From: Candidatus Woesebacteria bacterium
GTDB lineage: Bacteria > Patescibacteriota > Microgenomatia > UBA8517
Assembly: GCA_027327685.1 (NCBI GenBank)
Contig: DAHVYL010000017.1
Span: 1-9,132, forward strand
Direction of reading: 5' to 3'
Length of the DNA: 9,132 bases
Below, piece after piece: positions 1 through 7,559 of the stretch (position 1 is the first letter of the stretch; each line of letters starts with the position of its first letter). Position numbers and translations under genes: made by a program. The notes under the pieces were generated by a model, which worked only from the letters and a program-made list of their open reading frames with translations, was not told the origin of the DNA and made no database searches.

Positions 1-49
1 AATTAGCCTGATTTTACACTTCAAATTACTTTAAAGCGCTGCCTAACCG
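1..49 (-). ncRNA. 5' part of a probable group I intron in a tRNA gene (partial, runs off window)
   Basis: Read on the minus strand, the tRNA anticodon arm is followed not by its 3' strand but by unrelated sequence. That sequence folds in the order expected for a group I intron. P1 pairs exon CUGU (53-50) with intron GCAG (42-39), ending in the required U-G pair at the splice site and closing a 7-base loop. P2 is a 9-bp hairpin, 38-30 with 25-17, capped by the GNRA-type tetraloop GUAA (29-26). After P2 comes a stretch (16-1) ending in UAAUU, which is compatible with the 5' strand of P3 and the J3/4 segment just before P4. The catalytic core P4-P9 lies outside the window. P1 and P2 are seen directly; the intron class is inferred from their order. 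No endonuclease gene is visible in this part. Confidence 0.7.
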
Positions 50-83
50 ACAGGAATTCGCTCTACCGCTGAGCTACCGGGGA
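50..83 (-). tRNA. tRNA 5' exon, probably tRNA-Asn(GUU), interrupted by an intron
   Basis: The minus strand shows acceptor strand UCCCCGG (83-77), U8-A9, a D-arm of GCUC/GAGC with GG in the loop, G26, an anticodon-stem 5' strand AAUUC (58-54) and C32-U33-G34-U35. The matching 3' strand GAAUU is absent downstream, so the gene continues after an intron outside the window. If splicing is after U35, as P1 pairing suggests, the anticodon is GUN: Asn, Asp, His or Tyr. A 5' U followed by CC and a UAGCUCA D-arm is typical of bacterial tRNA-Asn, so Asn(GUU) is preferred. A direct reading as Asp(GUC) is possible only if the intron lies later in the loop. The identity needs the 3' exon. Confidence 0.7.
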
Positions 84-100
84 TTATTAAAGAACGCCTG

Positions 101-109
101 ATTATATCA
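101..109 (-). promoter_or_regulatory. Extended -10 promoter of the interrupted tRNA gene
   Basis: The minus strand reads TGATATAAT, an extended -10 element (TGN plus perfect TATAAT). Transcription would start near position 94, about 11 bases before the mature tRNA 5' end. No good -35 hexamer is visible at normal spacing, which is usual for extended -10 promoters. Confidence 0.55.
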
Positions 110-135
110 AATAATGGCCATCAAAAGAAATCGAC

Positions 136-162
136 TTTACAAATCGGATTTTGATGTATAAT
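136..162 (+). promoter_or_regulatory. Promoter of kbl-tdh, probably leaderless
   Basis: TTTACA (136-141) and a perfect TATAAT (157-162) are separated by 15 bases, a little short. The start point expected seven bases after the -10 coincides with the ATG at 169. No Shine-Dalgarno sequence precedes that ATG. A leaderless mRNA is therefore likely. Confidence 0.55.
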
Positions 163-168
163 CATCTC

Positions 169-1341
169 ATGGCCACGGATTGGATCAAAAAGCAGGTTGA
201 TGATCTCAAGGAACAAAACCTCTATAACAACATTCTGACCATTGAAAGCCCTATCGGTCCTGAAATCCAAATAAACGGTAAAAAACTTCTCAACTTCTGT
301 TCAAATAATTACCTTGGGCTTGCCAACAATTCGGAGATGAAAGAGGCTGCTAAAAAAGCAATTGATGAGTATGGCATAGGACCTGCTGCGGTAAGAACAA
401 TTGCCGGAACCACCCTACTCCACAAAAAACTTGAGGAAAAACTCGCAGGATTTAAAAAAGCAGAGGCCGTAATTACTTTTCAAAGCGGATTCACGGCAAA
501 CCTGGCGGTTATCCCTGCTCTTGTCGGGGAGGGCGACTTAATCTTTTCAGATGAACTAAACCACGCCAGTATTATTGACGGCTGCCGCCTGAGTAAAGCC
601 GAGGTTATCAGGTTTGCCCACGCAAATCCGGCCGATTTGGAAGAAAAACTGAAGGAGTCTCCTGCTGATAAAAAGAAATTAGTGATTACCGATGGAGTTT
701 TCTCTATGGATGGAGACATTGCTCCGCTGGATAAAATATATGAGGTTGCCTCCAAATACGATGCCATGCTCATGGTTGATGACGCACACGGTGAGGGTGT
801 ACTTGGAGAAAGCGGCAGAGGAATTGTTGACCACTTCAAACTCCACGGCAAAGTAGATATTGAGGTTGGCACAATGAGTAAGGCTTTTGGGGTAGTCGGA
901 GGTTTGGCCGCAGGCAAAAAAGAAGTTATCGAATGGCTTTCCCAACGCGGACGACCTTTCCTTTTTAGCTCCGCCATGACGATCCCGGATGTGGCTGCTT
1001 GCATTGCCGCTGTCGGCCTTTTGGAAAAATCAGGAGATCTGGTTAAAAATCTCTGGAAAAATGCGGATTATTTAAGGGCGGGCCTTAAAAAGCTGGGTTT
1101 TGACACGGGAAGCTCTATCTCCCCCATCATCCCACTCATGCTTGGCGAGGCCAAGTTGGCCCAGGATATGAGTAAGGAGCTTTTTGCCGAAGGACTTTTT
1201 GCTAAGGCAATTGTCTATCCTACCGTCCCCCAGGGAAAGGCCAGGATCAGAATTATGAATTCGGCGGGACACAGCAAAAAACAGCTTGATCAAGCCCTTC
1301 AGATTTTTGAAAAAGTCGGTAAAAAACTTGAGATTATATGA
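169..1341 (+). CDS. kbl: Glycine C-acetyltransferase (2-amino-3-ketobutyrate CoA ligase)
   Basis: PLP-dependent alpha-oxoamine synthase family enzyme, 390 residues, the usual length. It cleaves 2-amino-3-ketobutyrate with CoA to glycine and acetyl-CoA in the cytosol. Visible family landmarks are [10 protein letters not shown] near residue 45, the HKKLEEKLA segment, [11 protein letters not shown] (His132 stacks on the PLP ring in this family), VDDAHGEG (Asp204/His207) and SKAFG with the Schiff-base lysine at residue 238. The close relative 8-amino-7-oxononanoate synthase (BioF) shares all of these; the choice of Kbl rests on the next gene being threonine dehydrogenase, overlapped by ATGA. The reading frame is open back to a TTG at 151, but that region contains the promoter -10, so ATG 169 is chosen as the start. 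Some members of this family act in both pathways. Confidence 0.88.
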   Translation: MATDWIKKQVDDLKEQNLYNNILTIESPIGPEIQINGKKLLNFCSNNYLGLANNSEMKEAAKKAIDEYGIGPAAVRTIAGTTLLHKKLEEKLAGFKKAEAVITFQSGFTANLAVIPALVGEGDLIFSDELNHASIIDGCRLSKAEVIRFAHANPADLEEKLKESPADKKKLVITDGVFSMDGDIAPLDKIYEVASKYDAMLMVDDAHGEGVLGESGRGIVDHFKLHGKVDIEVGTMSKAFGVVGGLAAGKKEVIEWLSQRGRPFLFSSAMTIPDVAACIAAVGLLEKSGDLVKNLWKNADYLRAGLKKLGFDTGSSISPIIPLMLGEAKLAQDMSKELFAEGLFAKAIVYPTVPQGKARIRIMNSAGHSKKQLDQALQIFEKVGKKLEII

Positions 1342-2288
1342 GAAAAATTCTGGTTACGGGTGCTTTTGGACTTGTCGGATCGGATCTTGTACCCGAACTA
1401 CAGAAACGGTTCGGAAAAGAAAATGTTTTTGCCTTGGGCAATAAAACAATCCCTGAAGATTTTGACGGGAATCTCGTCCGCGGTGATGTAACGGACTATT
1501 CCTCTCTGGAAGTAATTGTCAAGGAAGATAGAATTACGGACGTTTATCACCTCGCCGGACTTCTGTCCGTAGGCAGTGAAAAAGATCCGGAGTTGGCTTG
1601 GAAAGTAAATTTCGGGGGTCTTAAAAATGTTTTGGATTTGGCAAAAATATATAAATTTAAAGTGTTCTGGCCAAGTTCGATCGCCGCTTTCGGGCCAACT
1701 ACTCCAAAAATAAATACACCTCAACACACAAGCCTTGAACCGACAACAATTTACGGCATCGGGAAAGTGACTGGAGAGCTTATGTGCCAATATTACTGGA
1801 AACGCTACGGAGTTGACGTGCGAAGCCTTAGATACCCTGGGCTAACCGGCTATAAAGCCCCCCCGGGAGACGGAACAACCGAATACTCGGTACATATTTT
1901 TTATGGGCTTCTTAAAGAAGGTAGGTACAGCGCTTTTCTAAAGGAGAATACCAGACTTCCGATGATGTATATCGATGATGCCATAAAAGGAACCATTGAT
2001 CTTATGGAGGCTCCCGCCGAAAAAATCAACGTCCGCACCAGCTACAACTTCGGCGCAATTAATTTTACTCCCAAAGAAATTGCCGAGGAAATTAAAAAAC
2101 TCTATCCGGACTTTGTCTGCACTTTTGACCCCGATCCCGTCAAACAGTCAATCGCCGAAAGCTGGCCGGAATCGATTGACGATTCGGAAGCAAGACGCGA
2201 TTGGGGGTGGAAACCTACCTTTGATCTTCCTAAAATGACTGAAACAATGATTGGTGGCCTCAAGGAGAAACTGGGTATCGGTAGCTAG
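1338..2288 (+). CDS. tdh: L-threonine 3-dehydrogenase, short-chain dehydrogenase (SDR) type
   Basis: A 316-residue extended-SDR enzyme that oxidises L-threonine with NAD+ to 2-amino-3-ketobutyrate, the substrate of the upstream enzyme. The N-terminus has the Rossmann motif GAFGLVG (residues 8-14). The catalytic region shows PSSIAAFGP with Ser113/114 and YGIGK with Tyr139 and Lys143. The segments [34 protein letters not shown] and LPMMYIDDA are characteristic of the SDR-type threonine dehydrogenases rather than of UDP-sugar epimerases. The zinc-dependent MDR-type Tdh of E. coli is unrelated. The start overlaps the kbl stop as ATGA, so translational coupling is likely; the Shine-Dalgarno match is weak. 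The gene ends 10 bases from the convergent rpoD stop, and no clear terminator hairpin is visible between them. Confidence 0.9.
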   Translation: MRKILVTGAFGLVGSDLVPELQKRFGKENVFALGNKTIPEDFDGNLVRGDVTDYSSLEVIVKEDRITDVYHLAGLLSVGSEKDPELAWKVNFGGLKNVLDLAKIYKFKVFWPSSIAAFGPTTPKINTPQHTSLEPTTIYGIGKVTGELMCQYYWKRYGVDVRSLRYPGLTGYKAPPGDGTTEYSVHIFYGLLKEGRYSAFLKENTRLPMMYIDDAIKGTIDLMEAPAEKINVRTSYNFGAINFTPKEIAEEIKKLYPDFVCTFDPDPVKQSIAESWPESIDDSEARRDWGWKPTFDLPKMTETMIGGLKEKLGIGS

Positions 2289-2298
2289 TGGACAGTAA

Positions 2299-3378
2299 TT
2301 AGTCGAGGTAGTCCTGCAGCTTTTTCCTTCTACTTGGATGTTTCAATTTACGAAGTGCTTTAGCCTCGATCTGCCTGATACGCTCACGGGTAACACCAAA
2401 AACCTTACCTACCTCTTCCAAAGTCATTGCTTTACTGCCTTCAAGACCAAATCTAAGTTTAAGAACCTTGGCTTCCCTTTCAGATAAGGTTCCCAACACT
2501 TCTTCCAGATGGTCTTTCAAAAGTTGTTTACTCGCCTGATCAACCGGAGAGAGTGTGTTTTCATCGGGAATAAAATCTCCGAGGAAACTTTCCTGATCCT
2601 CCCCGACAGGGGCCTCAAGAGAAGTTGTTTCCTGGGCAATTTTGAAAATCTCGCGGATTCTGTCTCCTTCCATTTCAAGCTCTTCTCCGATTTCTTCGGG
2701 TGTGGGTTCCCTGCCAAGTTCCTGCATTAGCCTTCTGCTGGTTCTATAAATCTTATTGATTGTTTCGACCATATGAACGGGAATTCTGATTGTTCTTGCC
2801 TGGTCGGCGATAGCGCGGGTTATGGCCTGCCTTATCCACCAGGTTGCGTAGGTTGAGAATTTGTAGCCCTTTCTCCAATCATATTTTTCAACGGCCCGTA
2901 TAAGCCCTTGATTTCCCTCCTGAATTAAATCAAGAAGCGACAAACCCCGGCCTATATACTTCTTGGCAATTGAGACCACCAACCTGAGGTTGCTTTCGGT
3001 TAATTTGTCTTTTGCATGCTTATCCGCCTTTTCGTATCTTTTGGCAAGTTCAACTTCATCCTCAGCCAAAAGAAGAGGAACCCTGCCAATTTCTCTTAAG
3101 TACTGTCTGACAGGATCTGTTGATTCGATCCCTTCGAGTTTTGTAAGAAGTTCGATTTCGCGATCCAGTTTCTCTTTGGCTTTTTCGTCGGTTTCAATTT
3201 CTCCCGGAGTCACCGATTCAAAAACATCGATTCCTTCTGCCAAAAGTTTTTCATAAAGGTCATCGAGTTCCACCACTCTTTCTTCCGCGTCGGAAAAAAT
3301 TTCCATTATTTCCTCTTGGGTGACAAACCCCTGATCACGGCCTTTTTTAATCAAATCGAGTACTGGTTTTCTTATCAT
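2299..3378 (-). CDS. rpoD: Primary RNA polymerase sigma factor, sigma-70 family
   Basis: A 359-residue housekeeping sigma factor, short like those of Gram-positive and small-genome bacteria. Residues 1-55 resemble a compact region 1.1. Region 1.2 is [16 protein letters not shown] (88-103). Regions 2.1-2.4 span about 120-205 and include the core-binding [12 protein letters not shown], the -10 melting segment [12 protein letters not shown] and [11 protein letters not shown]. Region 3 follows with [12 protein letters not shown]. Region 4 (about 295-350) ends in a helix-turn-helix for the -35, [20 protein letters not shown]. The non-conserved region between 1.2 and 2.1 is absent. It lies 17 bases downstream of dnaG in the same direction, the standard dnaG-rpoD arrangement. 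No strong Shine-Dalgarno sequence precedes the ATG. Confidence 0.95.
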   Translation of the reverse strand: MIRKPVLDLIKKGRDQGFVTQEEIMEIFSDAEERVVELDDLYEKLLAEGIDVFESVTPGEIETDEKAKEKLDREIELLTKLEGIESTDPVRQYLREIGRVPLLLAEDEVELAKRYEKADKHAKDKLTESNLRLVVSIAKKYIGRGLSLLDLIQEGNQGLIRAVEKYDWRKGYKFSTYATWWIRQAITRAIADQARTIRIPVHMVETINKIYRTSRRLMQELGREPTPEEIGEELEMEGDRIREIFKIAQETTSLEAPVGEDQESFLGDFIPDENTLSPVDQASKQLLKDHLEEVLGTLSEREAKVLKLRFGLEGSKAMTLEEVGKVFGVTRERIRQIEAKALRKLKHPSRRKKLQDYLD

Positions 3379-3395
3379 ATAAAAACAGAGGAATT

Positions 3396-6383
3396 TTAAT
3401 CCTCATTAAAGATTATACCGCTTCCTTCATCTTTTTCGTAGGTGGAGCGTAATTTGGCGAGTTTATTGAATTCGTTTTGAGCTTTAAGAAGCTTTTCTTC
3501 CTCGCCTTTTTCTTCCATCTCACGTATCTGAGATTGCAAACTTTCTAATTTTTCTTTTACAGCTAGTATTTTAAGCTCTTTTTTGACTAATTCCAACTCC
3601 TTTTTTAGTTGATCGATATTTTCGTCCAAATCCCGCTCTTCACTAAGAACTATTTTTGAGAATGCGGCAAATAGTTCCTTGGGGAGATTTTTACCAAACT
3701 CTGAGATTTTAAAATCTTTCTTCTCCGAAAACTTCTCATATTCCTCTATCAGTTTTAAATTGACGGGTAACTTAATAATTTGCTTTGTACCATTGGAAAG
3801 AAGGACTTTTGGATCCCAGGCAAAAACCAATTTCAAAAAGTTTTCCTCAAGCCTCTCCCTTTTTGTCCTATCCTCCGTTTTTTCTTCCTGACCGGGAGAG
3901 CCCGGAACGGAAACTCTCTCGACTTTGGAGATTTCGTCGGAAACCGCCTCAAGAGGTACTCCTAGCTTCTTGGCTACAACATTTGCATAATGTGCCTGAA
4001 CAATTTTGTCGGCTATCTCGGAAAGGATGGGGACAATCTCTTTTGAAATTTTTGATTTTTCGGAACCCGTCCCTCCGCCGTTGCGCGCAAAAACGGAATC
4101 AATTAGAAAGTCCCATATGACTTTTGCTCCTATCAGGTCTTTTTTGTAGCTTTCAATATTGCCGCGAGCCGCCTCATCAGGATCTTTGTAGCCGCCGCTT
4201 ACTTCCGCAACTTTTATCTCAACTCCAATATCACTTGCCACTTTTATCCCCCGTCTTGTTGCGGCATCTCCGGCCATATCGCTATCCAGGGCCAAAATAA
4301 ACTTCTGTGCAAACCGCGACAAAAGTTTTACCTGTTCATCGGTGAGAGCAGATCCTTTTATTGCCACCACATTTTTGATACCTGCCTGCCATGAAGAAAT
4401 AAGATCAAGCTCTCCTTCGACTACGATTGCCGTTTTTTTCTTTTTAATGAATCCGCGCGTCAAGTTGAGACCAAAAAGAACATTGCTTTTGTGATAAAGG
4501 GGAGTCTCGGGAGAGTTTATGTATTTTCCGGTTTCCCGCTTATCCCAAGGCAAAATCCTACCAGAAAAACCGATGGGGTTTCCTCTATGGTCAAACAGGG
4601 GAAAAATGACACGCCCGCCAAATCTGTCGTATACATTCGATCCTTTCAAAACTCCTATTCCGGCCCTTTCAATCTCATTTGGAGTAAACTTCTTTTTGCC
4701 AATCAAAAACTTCGTCAAAGCGTATGAATTTTGAGGAGAAAACCCAAGTTGGAACTCTTCAATAGTTTCCTTTTTAAGTCCCCTGTCGGTCATTAAATAG
4801 TCCAGGGCCCTTTTACCGACTGGGTGGTTTAATAACAAATAATTGTAGAAACGGAGCGCTTGAGTGTTAACCTCAATCAATTTTTCTTTTTCCGACATAT
4901 CCCCTCCCTGAAATTTTTGAAGCTTTATGCCAGCCCTGTCCGCCAAATACTTTAGGGCTTCGGGAAATTCCATTCCCTCATACTTCTCTAAGAAAGAAAA
5001 TACATCTCCAGACTCGCCACAGTTGGCAACAGCGAAAGTATTTGCTATATAAGAATGATCATTTGCAACCCGGAGATTGTAAACTCTACCTTTATATGAT
5101 GAGGTGTCTTTATTAAGGATTGGTAAAAGCCAAAATTTATTGCCGTTTTCATCTTCATATATATGTTTGTGCTTAGCCGCTTTCGGATTAACAGACCAAC
5201 CAATAATATATGCTTCCCTATGATGAACCCCCATCTTATCAACCTTCTGTTCTATAGTACGTTTTGACGGGAAAAAACCATTTCTTAATAAGATGTCGGT
5301 TAACTGTTCTGCCAACGTTCTGGAAACCGTAGTAATACTCTTTCTGTGGGTTTTAGCTTTACCACCTGGTTTCTTTTCAAAACCATCACCTCTGTAGATT
5401 GCGTTTAGTAATACAAGTTGTTTATCGGACGGAAGCTGTTGAAAAATGAACGGAATATGTTTATTTTGTGCACCCTTTCCACACAGATTTTCAAACACAT
5501 TTGCCAAAATTGAATTACATAGCGATATCTCCGTTCCGCTTTTTTCGCCCTGATGCTTTCTGCAAACCTTGGCCTCAAAACTAAAGATTTTATTCGCAAC
5601 GTTTACAATATCTTTTGCAAAATTTTTCTCATGATCACCAACACTAAACCTTACATATGCTCTATGACTACTCCCTTCAGCAATATAGTACCCAATTAAT
5701 TTGAGCAGGTCGTCGTCCACTTTTACATCAAGTTCAGGAATAATTGGTTTTCTACCATGCGGTGGCCACTTTTTTGTTATAAATGCAGCTAAATCTATTT
5801 TTTCCACATCCTTGACAGTTGTATCAATGGGATAAAGAACCGTCATTTTGCTCTTAAGATCCCTTGCCTGGATTTTTTGAATAGGAAAATATTTGTAAAC
5901 CTTGAATAATTTTTTATTCCGATCGTATTTAGCATATTCATTTAACCTTTTTGAAAGATATTTGTAATTGTATTTATATAACGGAGCACCGCCGACGATA
6001 AAAACATTATGGTCTCCGGTCATTGACACTCGTTCGGTTAAATTTGCCAGCGAAATTGTTATTAAGTCGCCGTGATAATGCCTAACTAATGGGGTTTCAA
6101 CTTTTTGTAAATTTCCACTACCAGAAAAAACCCATTCATTTGCTACTACATCTTCGATCTTGTGATATCCAAAAGGAGTCTTTATAAATTGGCCGGCAGG
6201 AAAACAGCCAAAACATTTGAAAATCTGAAGCTCCGGAGAAACCATAAAAGAAGGTGTTTTTTCACCATGGAAAGGACAAATTGCTTTGTAATTCCTCCCG
6301 GCTTTTTTGAGATCAATCCGTTCACCGATTATGGAGACTATATCCGTCCTTCCTTTTACTTCCTCTATTTGATTTTCAGGCAT
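3396..6383 (-). CDS. dnaG: DNA primase DnaG containing an in-frame intein
   Basis: The 995-residue precursor consists of a 600-residue primase split by a 395-residue intein. Primase synthesises RNA primers at the replication fork. Extein order: N-terminal CHC2 zinc-binding domain (Cys36, His39, Cys57 and, after splicing, Cys455), the RNA-polymerase/Toprim core with EGELD (Glu655-Asp659) and the metal-binding DSD (Asp699, Asp701) and DPD (733-735), then a helicase-binding C-terminal region with a predicted coiled coil (about 900-980) rich in Lys/Glu. The start [16 protein letters not shown] matches the normal DnaG beginning; GGAG lies just before it. Removing residues 60-454 restores [14 protein letters not shown], the regular motif. 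rpoD follows 17 bases downstream. An extended -10 box lies directly upstream. Confidence 0.95.
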   Translation of the reverse strand: MPENQIEEVKGRTDIVSIIGERIDLKKAGRNYKAICPFHGEKTPSFMVSPELQIFKCFGCFPAGQFIKTPFGYHKIEDVVANEWVFSGSGNLQKVETPLVRHYHGDLITISLANLTERVSMTGDHNVFIVGGAPLYKYNYKYLSKRLNEYAKYDRNKKLFKVYKYFPIQKIQARDLKSKMTVLYPIDTTVKDVEKIDLAAFITKKWPPHGRKPIIPELDVKVDDDLLKLIGYYIAEGSSHRAYVRFSVGDHEKNFAKDIVNVANKIFSFEAKVCRKHQGEKSGTEISLCNSILANVFENLCGKGAQNKHIPFIFQQLPSDKQLVLLNAIYRGDGFEKKPGGKAKTHRKSITTVSRTLAEQLTDILLRNGFFPSKRTIEQKVDKMGVHHREAYIIGWSVNPKAAKHKHIYEDENGNKFWLLPILNKDTSSYKGRVYNLRVANDHSYIANTFAVANCGESGDVFSFLEKYEGMEFPEALKYLADRAGIKLQKFQGGDMSEKEKLIEVNTQALRFYNYLLLNHPVGKRALDYLMTDRGLKKETIEEFQLGFSPQNSYALTKFLIGKKKFTPNEIERAGIGVLKGSNVYDRFGGRVIFPLFDHRGNPIGFSGRILPWDKRETGKYINSPETPLYHKSNVLFGLNLTRGFIKKKKTAIVVEGELDLISSWQAGIKNVVAIKGSALTDEQVKLLSRFAQKFILALDSDMAGDAATRRGIKVASDIGVEIKVAEVSGGYKDPDEAARGNIESYKKDLIGAKVIWDFLIDSVFARNGGGTGSEKSKISKEIVPILSEIADKIVQAHYANVVAKKLGVPLEAVSDEISKVERVSVPGSPGQEEKTEDRTKRERLEENFLKLVFAWDPKVLLSNGTKQIIKLPVNLKLIEEYEKFSEKKDFKISEFGKNLPKELFAAFSKIVLSEERDLDENIDQLKKELELVKKELKILAVKEKLESLQSQIREMEEKGEEEKLLKAQNEFNKLAKLRSTYEKDEGSGIIFNED
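3412..3417 (-). promoter_or_regulatory. Possible internal -10 box for rpoD
   Basis: A perfect TATAAT lies on the minus strand within the last codons of dnaG. It would give an rpoD leader of about 27 bases. That leader includes a small hairpin, GAGGA with TCCTC and a 7-base loop, across the dnaG stop codon. No convincing -35 or TG extension is present, so this is tentative. Confidence 0.3.
5022..6206 (-). mobile_element. DnaG intein with LAGLIDADG (DOD) homing endonuclease domain
   Basis: Precursor residues 60-454. The intein starts with the nucleophile Cys60 in block A ([11 protein letters not shown]), has block B with TGDH (122-125), endonuclease motifs C (LIGYYIAEG, 229-237) and E ([10 protein letters not shown], 325-334), a segment fitting block H (about 351-373), block F ([15 protein letters not shown], 434-448) and C-terminal Asn454 followed by the +1 residue Cys455. 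It is thus a full-length bifunctional element able in principle to splice and to home. The residue before the terminal Asn is Ala453 instead of the usual His. The stretch looks more AT-rich than the flanking primase, in keeping with lateral arrival. The insertion point is inside the zinc-binding motif, at its fourth metal ligand. Confidence 0.93.
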
Positions 6384-6392
6384 CCTGCTCCG

Positions 6393-6401
6393 ATTATATC
6401 A
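6393..6401 (-). promoter_or_regulatory. Extended -10 promoter of dnaG
   Basis: The minus strand reads TGATATAAT, identical to the elements before the interrupted tRNA and the membrane-protein gene. The start point would be near 6386, only about three bases before the dnaG ATG, leaving the GGAG motif upstream largely outside the transcript. No good -35 is visible. Alternatively dnaG may also be read through from the tRNA upstream. Confidence 0.55.
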
Positions 6402-6433
6402 TTAAGACCCGAACAAAATGTGAAGTTATCCAA

Positions 6434-6447
6434 AAAACCAGGGTTTT
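6434..6447 (-). terminator. Weak terminator-like hairpin after tRNA-Ser(GGA)
   Basis: Directly after the tRNA the minus strand has AAAAC-CCTG-GTTTT followed by more Ts. The stem is only five pairs, four of them A-T, so termination would be poor. It may merely separate the tRNA from dnaG. Confidence 0.3.
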
Positions 6448-6474
6448 GCGGAGGAGGTGAGATTCGAACTCACG
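6448..6474 (-). repeat. 27-base inverted repeat shared by tRNA-Ser(GGA) and tRNA-Ser(GCT), copy 1
   Basis: The T-arm and acceptor 3' strand plus one base are identical to 8537-8563 on the plus strand. The copies are in inverted orientation about 2.1 kb apart. The 18-base 5' ends of the two tRNAs are also identical. Confidence 0.9.
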
Positions 6475-6531
6475 AGACCCTTGCGGGTCCAGGTTCTCCA
6501 AACCTGTGCCATACCACTAGGCGACTCCTCC
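6449..6531 (-). tRNA. tRNA-Ser(GGA)
   Basis: An 83-base class II tRNA. Acceptor GGAGGAG (6531-6525) pairs fully with CTCCTCC (6456-6450); discriminator G. The anticodon arm is CAGGT/ACCTG with loop TTGGAGA, anticodon GGA at 6499-6497. A long variable arm GACCC-GCAA-GGGTC and T-arm GTGAG/CTCAC confirm a serine tRNA. CCA is not encoded. It reads UCC/UCU codons. Its 3' 27 bases are identical to those of tRNA-Ser(GCT) on the other strand. Confidence 0.95.
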
Positions 6532-6542
6532 AGGAACTTCAT

Positions 6543-6551
6543 ATTATACCA
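6543..6551 (-). promoter_or_regulatory. Extended -10 promoter for tRNA-Ser(GGA), overlapping the Nudix gene stop
   Basis: The minus strand reads TGGTATAAT, an extended -10 whose TATAAT contains the TAA stop of the upstream Nudix gene. The expected start near 6536 lies about five bases before the tRNA 5' end. This gives the tRNA its own promoter inside the end of the preceding reading frame. Confidence 0.5.
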
Positions 6552-7122
6552 AAGAGGTCTTCTCAGAAAGCTCTCTGGCCTTTCCAAGTATTTCTTTTTC
6601 TCTTGAGAACGAAAGTCTTTTATAGGCCTCTTCAAAAGGAAGCCAGGCAATTTCAGAGGTTTCACCGTCAAAACCTTGGGGTAAATTACTGACCCACTCC
6701 ATCAAATAAAATGTAACAAATTTTAAAACTCTCCCTTTGACCGGGTGTCTGTAGAGATATTTAATCGTTTCAATTTTTTTGATTATTTTGGCATCAACCC
6801 CGCCTTCTTCGGCCACTTCGCGAACGGCGGTTTTTTGAAGAGTTTCTTCATCAGCTTTTACCGCTCCGGATGCCATGGGGCCGGGTATGCCGTCATCCAG
6901 GTCGTCAAGCCAGCCCTTTGGCAGCATCCAATGCGTTTCCGGAAAAAGATCGCTCACCGAAGTTCTCCTGACAAGCCAGAGAACACCTCCCTTTTCTTTT
7001 TTACAGACAACTCCACCCGAAGAAAATTCGCGGGTTATTAATACTTTCTTGTCCGAAGAATCTTCCGTTTCGGATAAAGCGGCTTTGGCTAGTATGACTT
7101 GACCTTGTGTGTTGTTTCCCAC
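6544..7122 (-). CDS. Nudix hydrolase with an expanded Nudix box
   Basis: 192 residues. The Nudix superfamily hydrolyses nucleoside diphosphates linked to another group; the substrate here is unknown. The catalytic part REVAEEGGV (101-109) carries all the expected metal-binding glutamates (102, 105, 106) and a Glu at 93. The expected glycine of the box, in LPKG (67-70), is separated from it by about 17 extra residues of sequence LDDLDDGIPGPMASG and neighbours. The likely start is a GTG at 7122; no ATG, GTG or TTG lies further downstream before the fold begins. The first 30 residues are probably unstructured. The start overlaps the upstream Nudix gene by 34 bases, so the two are probably translated in a coupled way. 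The exact start is uncertain. Confidence 0.8.
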   Translation of the reverse strand: MGNNTQGQVILAKAALSETEDSSDKKVLITREFSSGGVVCKKEKGGVLWLVRRTSVSDLFPETHWMLPKGWLDDLDDGIPGPMASGAVKADEETLQKTAVREVAEEGGVDAKIIKKIETIKYLYRHPVKGRVLKFVTFYLMEWVSNLPQGFDGETSEIAWLPFEEAYKRLSFSREKEILGKARELSEKTSLV

Positions 7123-7541
7123 TCTTTCAGAACTTCTTTTGCGCCTTTGAGCATTTCTTTCTCCTTCTTTGAGTCCAGTTTTTTATTGGCATCCGGAAAT
7201 TCCAACCACTTAAAGGCCTGAAAACCGATGAGCTCACTTGGGCCTCCCTTTTGGAGCATCAGGTAGTAATAATACTTCTGAGAAACCGAAATGCCGTTAA
7301 CAAGCACATTTCCCGTATATCTTCCGGCTTCTTCCAAAACCCTGGCCGTGATTCCCCCCTGTTCACCGGTAAGCCTGATTACAGAACGCACCGAGGATTC
7401 ACCCTTTCTCACCATAACCTTGGGTATTTCCCAGCCACCGTCTTCTTTTGTTTTGACCAGCAAGAACTGGCGTTTACCGCGGTTGTCTCTAAAAACAACT
7501 GCACCGCCTATTGATACCTGCTGATTTATCTTGCTATTCAT
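7089..7541 (-). CDS. Nudix-fold protein with degenerate catalytic box
   Basis: 150 residues. The N-terminal strand IGGAVVFRDNRGKRQFLLVKT and WEIPK (37-41) match the Nudix fold, and the C-terminus ends in a Lys/Glu-rich helix as in many members. The box itself, aligned over residues 42-64, has KGE with Glu48 but RLTGEQGGI where REUxEExGU is expected: the glycine at position 42 is Val, the first Glu of RE is Leu57 and the second Glu of EE is Gln61. Metal-dependent hydrolysis is therefore doubtful, and it may act as a binding or regulatory partner of the overlapping intact Nudix enzyme. The ATG lies 18 bases after the 5' neighbour tRNA-Ser(CGA), so the mRNA may be released by tRNA processing. 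Confidence 0.72.
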   Translation of the reverse strand: MNSKINQQVSIGGAVVFRDNRGKRQFLLVKTKEDGGWEIPKVMVRKGESSVRSVIRLTGEQGGITARVLEEAGRYTGNVLVNGISVSQKYYYYLMLQKGGPSELIGFQAFKWLEFPDANKKLDSKKEKEMLKGAKEVLKEWETTHKVKSY

Positions 7542-7559
7542 ATTTTTCTTAAACCTGAG

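Noticed and set aside
47..53. Direct reading of the partial tRNA as uninterrupted Asp(GTC)
   Set aside because: The bases after GTC do not pair with the anticodon-stem strand AATTC and no T-arm or acceptor 3' strand follows in the expected distance.
151..168. Upstream TTG/ATG starts for kbl
   Set aside because: The segment contains the perfect -10 box TATAAT, and ATG 169 coincides with the expected transcription start; the extra residues do not match the family N-terminus.
480..1004. Open frame of 174 codons antisense to kbl
   Set aside because: Serine/proline-rich composition with no family resemblance; a shadow of the strongly supported kbl frame.
2286..2301. Bidirectional terminator between tdh and rpoD
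   Set aside because: The 10-base gap and its flanks form no stable hairpin with a T-run in either direction.
3385..3401. Small hairpin GAGGA/TCCTC at the dnaG stop as a terminator
   Set aside because: Only five pairs and rpoD follows at once in the same operon; it could at most tune translation of rpoD.
6162..6692. Plus-strand open frame of 176 codons across the dnaG start, tRNA-Ser(GGA) and Nudix end
   Set aside because: It runs through a complete tRNA and two well-supported genes on the other strand and shows no protein signature.
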